A model generated the notes under the pieces. It ran no database searches. It saw only the letters and a list, made by a program, of their open reading frames with translations, and was not told where the DNA came from. From Hawksworthiomyces lignivorus (lineage: Eukaryota > Ascomycota > Sordariomycetes > Ophiostomatales > Ophiostomataceae), in NCBI GenBank assembly GCA_002917075.1, contig NTMA01000068.1:186001-250000 (forward strand): 64,000 nt of DNA, given 5' to 3'. A program made the translations under genes and the position numbers. Below, piece after piece: positions 57,401-64,000 of this stretch. Each line of letters begins with the position of its first letter. Position 1 is the stretch's first letter.

Positions 57401-58136
57401 ACTACAGCTGACGTTTCCGGCATGATAGAAAGTTGTGGACTTGGGCGTTTGGCTAGACCAACGACAGCCGCTAGACTTGCGCAAACACGTACGTCAACGC
57501 TGCTCGTCCTGTCCCGGACGAATATGCGGAGAAGACGATGAGATGCAGCCCACTAGCAGTGCCTCCATTTACAGACTTACCCACAAAATCGTGAGCAGCG
57601 TGGGGAAATAGATAATGCATTTTAAAACTGTTCGAAGCCAGCGCCATTTTAGTCACGGACGGTCGCACTCAGCAGTGATATCGAGTCCATGAGGGCACGG
57701 GGTGTGTGAAGAGGAGGCAGACATTGGTGGACTTTCGTTGCCCAATGCGGACAATCTCACCTTTCTTGGCCTGGTGTCTGCCAACTCGGATGCTACTCTG
57801 CATCTACGTGTGGATAGAGCCGGGGCGTATGCAACAAGGGCAGTCTAAAGCAAAGACAAACAGAACAAAAAAAATATTGGCTAGGGGTTGGGAGGCGAAG
57901 AGAGGGTCAATAAAAAAGTCAATATTAAAAGCCGTCCCGCATTCATTATCTTGCTGCGTTGTCTGCAGTGTCCACCTCCTTGCGTCACATCTCTCAGCTT
58001 GCTCTTTTCATTTCCTTCATACGTGAGCATGCCCCTGGTCATCGGACATCTTTAGAATTTTTTCTGTCTTTTCGTGCAATAAAGACCAAAGCCATTTGTC
58101 TTGAACACACTGCTGCACGCTCTCTGGCTCGCAACC
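54431..58136. other. 3.7-kb gene-poor region
   Basis: HET promoter side, then DNA without a recognisable gene. The minus frame 55639-56013 (124 codons) partly reflects a 79-base tandem duplication. Contains clusters of GTACTCGTAC-like sequence near 56847-56865. A pyrimidine-rich stretch at 57960-58070 is probably the leader of the MFS gene. Confidence 0.5.
55779..55936. repeat. 79-bp tandem duplication, two diverged copies
   Basis: Copies start near 55779 and 55858. Aligned blocks such as GAACTGT, CCGAAGAAT and CGAAGTTT recur at an exact 79-base offset. The copies differ at roughly a quarter to a third of positions, so the duplication is old. Confidence 0.75.
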
Positions 58137-60122
58137 ATGGACGAAAATCTTGATGAGAACGCCGTGCGCGAGCTCGAGGAGCTCCTCGGCACGCGGATCT
58201 ACCCCGGCACCGAAATCATGCGGGACATCGGCACCCACCACTTTGTCAAGGCGGGTGGTGCAGGGCAGAAGAAGACGCGAAGCGGCGACGGCGCGAACGC
58301 GGATCGCGTCCTGGTCCCGCAGCCGGCCGACGACCCCGCCGACCCGCTCAATTGGTCGCCCGCCTGGAAAGCGGCGGCCATCTTCGCGGCGACGGCGCTG
58401 TCGTTCACGCTCAACCTGGGCCCGCTGGCGCTGGCGCCCATGTTCGGCAGCTACATACAGGAGTGGGACCGCAGCCTGGCGGACGTGGTCCAGTTCACGG
58501 GCGTGGCCATCCTGGTGCTCGGCTTCAGCAACTTCATCTGGGTGCCCATCATGGTCACCTGGGGCCGCCGGCCCGTCGCCATCGGCAGCACGCTGATCTG
58601 CGCGTGCTCGTCCATCTGGCGGGCGCGCGCCACCAGCTACAACTCATTCATGGGTGCATGCGTGTAGGTGCATTCAATTTTTGTTTTTTTGTTTTATTTT
58701 ATGCTGTTGTGCCTCTCTTCTATTCCACTACTAACTCTGCCAAGTTTGAACGGCATCGGTGCGGGACCCTGCGAGACGCTCATGCCGCAGGTTATTGCCG
58801 ACATCATCTTCCTCCACGACCGTGGCAAGTACCAGACGCTATACTTTTCCATGTACTTCATCTCGCTGATGGTGAGTTTATTTTCTTTCCTTTTCTTTCT
58901 CTTTTCCTTTCCTTCTCTTGCGTTTCTTCAATTTCCTGCTCTTTCAACGATATGCCTGCTGACCCGAGAGCAGGTGGGCCCCATCATCAGCGGCGCCATG
59001 GACTTCCACCTGGGCTGGCGCAGCTTCTGGTGGTTCAACACGGGCCTGGTGTTCTTCACGTGCCTGGCGCAGGTCTTCTTGCTCCCGGAGACGCTCTACG
59101 ACCGCCCCGTCCCCGCGGCCGCCCCAGTCGCCGACGCGACCGAGAAAGCGAGCGCCGCTGGCGCCTCTGACGCTAAGGGCCAGAGCGGCGATGAGGGCAT
59201 GGGCCCGGCGGCGCCTGCCGTCGAGCTGCGCGAGGACCAGGGCGTGGTGTCGACGTCGTCGGCTGCGGCAGACAGCGAGAAGGGCGAGGCCCAGCTCCGG
59301 CCGGCCGCTGCTGCTACCGCCGCTGCTGCTGCTGCTGCTGCCGCTGACGTCGAGCCCGTCGACCACTACCTGGGCAAGAGCCGGCCGGCCTGGTCGCACT
59401 TTGCGCTGTTCCAGCGGGGCGGCGCGCGGGGCCTGCTGCGCGAGCTGTGGCTGCCGTGGTACCTGCACGCGTTCCCGATCGTGGAGTTTGCGGCGTTCAT
59501 GGTGTCGTGGTCGGCGTCGTGCTTCCTGGTGGTCAACCTCAGCCAGACGCAGGCGTTCGCGGCGCCGCCGTACAACTACTCGTCGCAGACCATCGGGCTG
59601 TTCAACCTGGCCGTGCTCGTCGGCGGGCTCATCGGCCTCTTCACGTGCGGCCCGCTGTCCGACAGCGTCGCCGCCTACCTGACGCGCCGCAACGGCGGCG
59701 TGCGCGAGCCTGAGATGCGCCTGCCCACCATCATCCCCTACATGGTCGCCATGATCATCGGCAGCGTCATCGTCGCGCGCGGCTACGACCAGAAGTGGTC
59801 CTGGCCGCCCATCGTCGTCGTCGGCTACGGCCTGCTCGGCCTCCAGGTGTCGGCGCTGCCCAGCATCGCCAGCACCTACGCCATCGACAGCTACCGCCCC
59901 GTCACCGGCTCCCTGTTCGTGGCCATCACCGTCAACAAGAACCTGTGGGGCTACGGCGTGTCCAAGTTTCTGACCGTCTGGGCCGAGGAGGACGGCTTCT
60001 CCGCCCCCATCCTCACCAACATGGGCCTCATGATCCTGTGGTGCCTGTGCGCGCTGCCGTTCTGGTTCTGGGGCAAGAAGATGCGCGGCTGGACCAGCAA
60101 GTCGTTTGTGCACAAGCTGTGA
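58137..60122 (+). CDS. MFS transporter (DHA1-like)
   Basis: Three exons, 58137-58663, 58745-58871 and 58974-60122, give 600 aa. Introns have donors GTAGGT and GTGAGT and acceptors after CTAAC and CTGAC. The start chosen is MDENLDENAVRELEELLG; an ATG 12 codons upstream is also in frame. A hydrophilic N-terminal ~75 residues with DPADPLNWSPAWK precede the first helix, as in many fungal MFS drug/metabolite transporters. TM1-6 run to about residue 250, including LGFSNFIWVPIMVTWGRRPV (the MFS loop 2-3 signature is modified) and GIGAGPCETLMPQVIADII. A ~90-residue Ala/Ser/Glu-rich cytoplasmic loop with a poly-Ala run separates the halves. TM7-12 follow to RGWTSKSFVHKL. No biosynthetic genes flank it, so the substrate is unknown. 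Confidence 0.9.
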
Positions 60123-60531
60123 GGCCCCGCCGAGCTCTGCCTCCCCACTCAAAATGCGACTCTTCTCAGAGTGGTGCTTTGCACTGTGTGGGGATGTGGC
60201 AGCAGGTTGGACTGGTACAGCATTCCTTTTTTTGCAAGACAGGCTCGATCTATATTTGTTCAATTGTGTGGTATATGTAGTATCTTACAAAGACGAAATA
60301 GCAGACAAATACAAAAAAAGAGAGAATGTCAAAAGTTCCATGCGCTCTTGTTTGGTCTATGGCAAGATCCACTCCGTAGTCTGATTGTCTAGGGGTATCA
60401 TGGAGAATCAATGCATCAAAGGAGACATATACATAACAAACCGTCACGGTCCACACCATAAAAACGTGACGGCACCTCTTCCGGGCGTAATAGCAACATT
60501 CATATCCTCATTGCACGCAGGCAAGCCTAAT
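60123..60531. other. convergent 3' flank (MFS / Vps62-like)
   Basis: About 410 bases between convergent stop codons, AT-rich, no gene seen. Confidence 0.6.
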
Positions 60532-62322
60532 CTAGCTGTACCAGGACCCCTTCTTTCCTTCATCGAGGGTATACAGGATCCGGCAGCGCCAGGACTGGCA
60601 GACCTTGGCCCGGTCGAGGTTCTTGAACTTGGGGCCGTAGGGCCCGTTGATGTAGTGGTACTGGCCGAACAGGCGCCACTGGCGCCGGTCGCCAAGCGGG
60701 TAGACGTCGTCGCCCCAGAAGCCGGCGAAGTGGAACCAGGCGGTGGAAGCGTTGGGGTTGACGGAGGCGGGCGCCAGGGAGGTGGTCTCGGTGGTGTCGG
60801 TGCCGTTCTCGCCCTCGCCGCTGCTGCCGCCGCGGTAGTGGTAGGCCAGGTTGTTCTTGGCCGGGTCCCAGAGCGGGCCGCGGTCGGTCTCGTCGCGCAG
60901 CATCTTGAAGGGCAGGACGTAGGGGTGCAGGCCGGGCATGGCGTACATGGCGTGGCTGCCGACGGCGGAGTAGATGACGGGACGGGCGGGCGGGGCGTCC
61001 TCGTTGCCCTCGCTGTCCGTGGTGGACGGCGGCTGCCACTTCTCGAGGGCGGCCCAGGCGTAGGCCTGGCCGCCGGCGTGCTCGCTGAGGAACATGGCGC
61101 GCGGCACGCCGTTCTCGAAGCGGATCATGCAGTGCTCCCAGTCGCCGACGTGGTTGCCGTAGCGCACCTTGAGCACGGTCTGGCCCAGGTTGTAGCTGTA
61201 GAAGAAGAACCAGAAGGCGTCGACGATGCCGGCGCCTTTGTCGACGAGGACTAGGACGGCAGGTGCCTTTGAGTAGCCGCTCTCGTCGGGCTTGTGGCCC
61301 TGGGCGGCGGCGGGGGGTAGCGGCAGCTGCTTGGCGTACACCTCGTCCTCCTCGCCGGCGCCCAGGACCTTCTGGCGGAGGAGGCGCGAGCGCGAGTTGA
61401 AGGGACCCAGGAAGCGGTTTTCCAGGATCAGCGTGGCCAGCTTGCGGGGGTCCGAGATGCGCTGCAGCGGGTGGTCCTTGCCGACGGCAGACCAGGTGGT
61501 GTCGTCGCCGTAGGGATACGGCGGCTGGACATGGCCGTAGCCGGACTTGCGGCCGCTGTTGCCGTTGTCGGGAAAGGGGACGGGGATGCCGTCGTGGCTG
61601 TGCAGCCATTCTGGGCGGGTCTCGACGTCGACGTCGCTCGTCAGGAAGACGGTGGAGTTGAACTTGTTCAGCTCGAGCAGGTTGTCCAGGGTGAGCGGGT
61701 CGGGGCTGTCGAGGATGGCGGACCCGTTCGTGTAGGGAATCATGTGCTTGATGTGCTCGTCGATGTGCGCGGGCCAGAAGTTCTCGCCCGAGTAGAGGTG
61801 GACGAGCGGGGCGTAGTCCAGGACGTACTGGGGCACGCCCTTGAGCTCTGTGGCTGGGGTAGAAGCGTCGTTCTCGTTCCGGCGCTCCCGTGCGCCCCAC
61901 ACAGCGGCCTGGGCGCTGTCAGGCTGGCGCTTACTGCTGCTGCTGCTGCTGCGACCAGCAAGCTCCCAGCTTTTGTCGCCCAGCGACTCGCGTGACAACC
62001 ACTTGGTGGTGCCCTTGCTGCGGGCAAACAGAGAGCGCAGCTCGATGCGGCGCAGGTCCTCCCTGTCGTCGGGCTTCTCCTCTTCCTTTTCCGGAAGCGC
62101 CGGAGAGTCCCAGCGCAGGTGGTGGACGCCGCACAGACCCAGCCACCGGCAGGACTGGCGGTCAACCCAGTACGGGCTGGTGTCGACCCATTCTCTGTCG
62201 CGGCGTTTCTCTTCGGAAGTCGGCGGAGTGGGATTGAGGACGCGCGGCAGCAGCCAGAGCAGGAAGACGAGGACGCTGACGCAGACGGCAGTGATGGTGA
62301 GGCGGCGCACGTGGTACACCAT
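60532..62322 (-). CDS. Vps62-like (DUF946-type) membrane protein
   Basis: Single exon, 596 aa from the ATG at MVYHVRRLTITAVCVSVLVF; the longer open frame upstream lacks support. Residues ~8-28 form an N-terminal membrane anchor, so the protein is probably a type II or signal-anchored protein. The Vps62 domain starts near residue 165: VPQYVLDYAPLVHLYSGENF is the family hallmark (APL.Y...E.Y.P). Later blocks are PAVLVLVDKGAGIVDAFWFF, SYNLGQTVLKVRYGNHVGDW (the GNHVGDWEH signature), PVIYSAVGSHAMYAMPGLH and the C-terminal INGPYGPKFKNLDR. Yeast Vps62 is involved in vacuolar protein sorting; the molecular activity is not established. The region after the anchor (~30-150) is charged and Ser-rich. The C terminus EGKKGSWYS is polar. 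Confidence 0.88.
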   Translation of the reverse strand: MVYHVRRLTITAVCVSVLVFLLWLLPRVLNPTPPTSEEKRRDREWVDTSPYWVDRQSCRWLGLCGVHHLRWDSPALPEKEEEKPDDREDLRRIELRSLFARSKGTTKWLSRESLGDKSWELAGRSSSSSSKRQPDSAQAAVWGARERRNENDASTPATELKGVPQYVLDYAPLVHLYSGENFWPAHIDEHIKHMIPYTNGSAILDSPDPLTLDNLLELNKFNSTVFLTSDVDVETRPEWLHSHDGIPVPFPDNGNSGRKSGYGHVQPPYPYGDDTTWSAVGKDHPLQRISDPRKLATLILENRFLGPFNSRSRLLRQKVLGAGEEDEVYAKQLPLPPAAAQGHKPDESGYSKAPAVLVLVDKGAGIVDAFWFFFYSYNLGQTVLKVRYGNHVGDWEHCMIRFENGVPRAMFLSEHAGGQAYAWAALEKWQPPSTTDSEGNEDAPPARPVIYSAVGSHAMYAMPGLHPYVLPFKMLRDETDRGPLWDPAKNNLAYHYRGGSSGEGENGTDTTETTSLAPASVNPNASTAWFHFAGFWGDDVYPLGDRRQWRLFGQYHYINGPYGPKFKNLDRAKVCQSWRCRILYTLDEGKKGSWYS

Positions 62323-64000
62323 TGTGTTAAGAGAGAGCGGACCTTCCGCCGCGGGCCGGAGGAGAGGGAAGGCTCTGAAAAGGGACAAAAAGGACCTGCA
62401 AGCAGACGAAGAAAGAACAGGAATCACATAGAGATGTTAGAGGAAGCAAGAATGGGGAGATCCCGTTGTCCAGGAGCAGCCGATCGAGCAAGCAAAAGGA
62501 AAAGCGGTCGCCTAAGCTTAGCTAACGAAGGGTATTTTGTGGAGACCTTTCTGACAAAAAGAGGGATTCTGAGGACAAGAGTACAGCTTTCTCTGCTAAG
62601 AGAGAGAGACGAGAGAAAGGAGCTCTGTCCAGACAGAGGGAAGAGAGGGAAAAAAGAAAAAAGAAGGAAAGATATTTGCCGTCAACAGCAAACAGGGGGG
62701 AGGGTGAAGTGTAGAAGAATATATGAAAAATGTTGAAGAGGTGTAGTGATGTTGAGGAAGGGAAGAAGAGGAATTCTAGGCGATGGTGAAGTGTAGTAGA
62801 GAATAATAGAAAATAATAGAAAATAGAGAGAGAGTGTGTGAGAAATAGTGAGAAATATTATTATTACAGAGTAACTAACTAGTCGAAAGTAGTAAAAAAA
62901 TAGCGAGCGAGTTAGTGGACGGTTACAGCGGAGACGGAGTAACCCAAAGAGAGAACAAAGAGGGAAAGAACGCTATAGACGGAGTACGGAGTACAACTGC
63001 GACTACTCTGAGAAAACAAAAAAGAAAAGAAAAAATGGATCTGGCCTGGTCCAGAACAGGAAAGAGTGGCAACGCAAGCCTATGTCTCGTTGGCAGGAGC
63101 AACTGCATCATTTGGTCTCTGGTTGCATATTGGGGTATATTGTTTTGTACAGTGTACATGGCCACCGGATCAAACACTGTCAAACACCCACAGACTCCAG
63201 CGAAACACCATATTGAAATGGCAGTGGAGGACATTGGGGAACAGCGAATGGCAGTGAATGCCTTCTAAGCAGAAGTACCCTCTACATATGGATGACACGA
63301 CACATGTGGCCCTTGCACGCTCTGCCGGTGCCGAAGAACAGGCGCAGCTGGCAGCCACCTGCATACCGCTTTCAGGAACCCACTCACTCCTTCCCTCCTC
63401 TTTGTTGCTGAAACTCTGTGAGTTTGGGTGCCCTTTCCAGCCTGCTGTGGAGTAAATTTACAGCGGGCTCTCAGTTTCCCCAACAGGTTTCTCTCCACCA
63501 ACAACGTCCGCCTAATACCCTAAAACATATCGTATGTATGTACTGTAAATAGTTAGGCCGGCCTATCTAATAGTTAATACGACCGTGGCACTACGCCCCA
63601 TATCACCTCTCTCCCCCACACCCTCCACCAGGCCAAACCTGATCCAGGCGACAAATCTGCCAGGTGACGGGATCCAGGAACCAAACAGCGCCCTGGAAAC
63701 ACCCACGCGGCAAGGCTCTGTGGCCTTGGCTGCTGGTCGAGGTTCAATTTGAGTTATCGTCGATCATCTCCCTTGCCCGTCTTGGCTGCACAGCTGCCCT
63801 CTCTGCGTGTCTGCGGCACCCCTCAACCGGTTCTTTTTCCTGCGTGTTATCTTTGCGCAGCCACTGATTGGGCCTTCTAGAGTGAATCATATACGATGAG
63901 AAAGACCCTGAAATGAGGATGGGCTCTCCATCGTGACCCGCAAAAAGGCAGATTAGCTCTCTTGGCGTTTTTCTACTTCATCTTCAGATCCAGCCAGGAC
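62323..64000. other. window-end intergenic region, no gene seen
   Basis: Purine-rich leader of the minus-strand Vps62-like gene (62540-62880), a TACGGAGTA element at 62985-62993, then mixed sequence. The minus frames 62923-63504 and plus frames 62915-63455 are short and resemble no family. A gene entering from the right edge cannot be excluded. Confidence 0.45.

Noticed and set aside
58944..60263. 439-codon minus-strand open frame
   Set aside because: Shadow of the MFS transporter exon 3.

Overview
The window looks like nuclear DNA of a filamentous ascomycete, probably a Sordariomycete. The coding exons are GC-rich and broken by short introns (about 50-170 bases) with GT..AG ends and CTAAC/CTGAC-like branch sites. 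They lie in AT-richer, pyrimidine-tract-rich intergenic DNA. The family content fits: HET-domain proteins, a CFEM protein, an SLT2-type MAP kinase, a CE15 esterase, a DUF3455 protein, and ribosomal protein S30 made without a ubiquitin-like fusion. Sequence alone does not let me name a species. Many exon structures below were derived by hand. Each is supported by the joined exons staying open and in phase from ATG to stop.

Layout. 0-3 kb: two minus-strand genes of unknown function (a 465-aa four-exon gene and a less certain 108-aa gene). 3.9-12 kb: a mitochondrial DUF1279/FAM210-like membrane protein (+), nucleoside diphosphate kinase (-, six exons), and the ER glucosidase II alpha subunit (+). 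12.5-22.2 kb: a 1796-aa proline/glutamine-rich WW-type protein (+) and a complete ATP-dependent DNA ligase without BRCT domains (+, five exons). 22.2-30.1 kb: an accessory-like stretch with micro- and minisatellites, two adjacent decayed genes (an SNF2/helicase-like remnant and a remnant of an uncharacterised fungal family with possible nuclease-like motifs), then about 5.4 kb without a recognisable gene. 30.1-43.1 kb: a DUF3455 secreted protein, an unresolved ORF, a two-exon HET protein, 40S ribosomal protein S30, the SLT2/MPS1 cell-wall-integrity MAP kinase, a low-molecular-weight tyrosine phosphatase, tRNA-Ser(AGA), and a GPI-type CFEM protein. 45.9-64 kb: a THEM6-like thioesterase, two identical tRNA-Phe(GAA) genes in inverted orientation, a CE15 glucuronoyl methylesterase, a 705-aa HET protein, an MFS transporter, and a Vps62-like membrane protein.

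Housekeeping functions (NDK, glucosidase II, S30, MAPK, LMW-PTP) are interleaved with accessory functions: non-self recognition HET genes, secreted lignocellulose and iron/haem-type proteins, and decayed genes. No biosynthetic gene cluster, CRISPR array or intact transposon was seen. The most interesting items are the paired relic at 23.2-24.6 kb, the BRCT-less ligase with a low-complexity tail, the giant WW protein with a glycine-zipper segment and beta-prone tail, and the inverted tRNA-Phe pair that shares an acceptor-stem mismatch.
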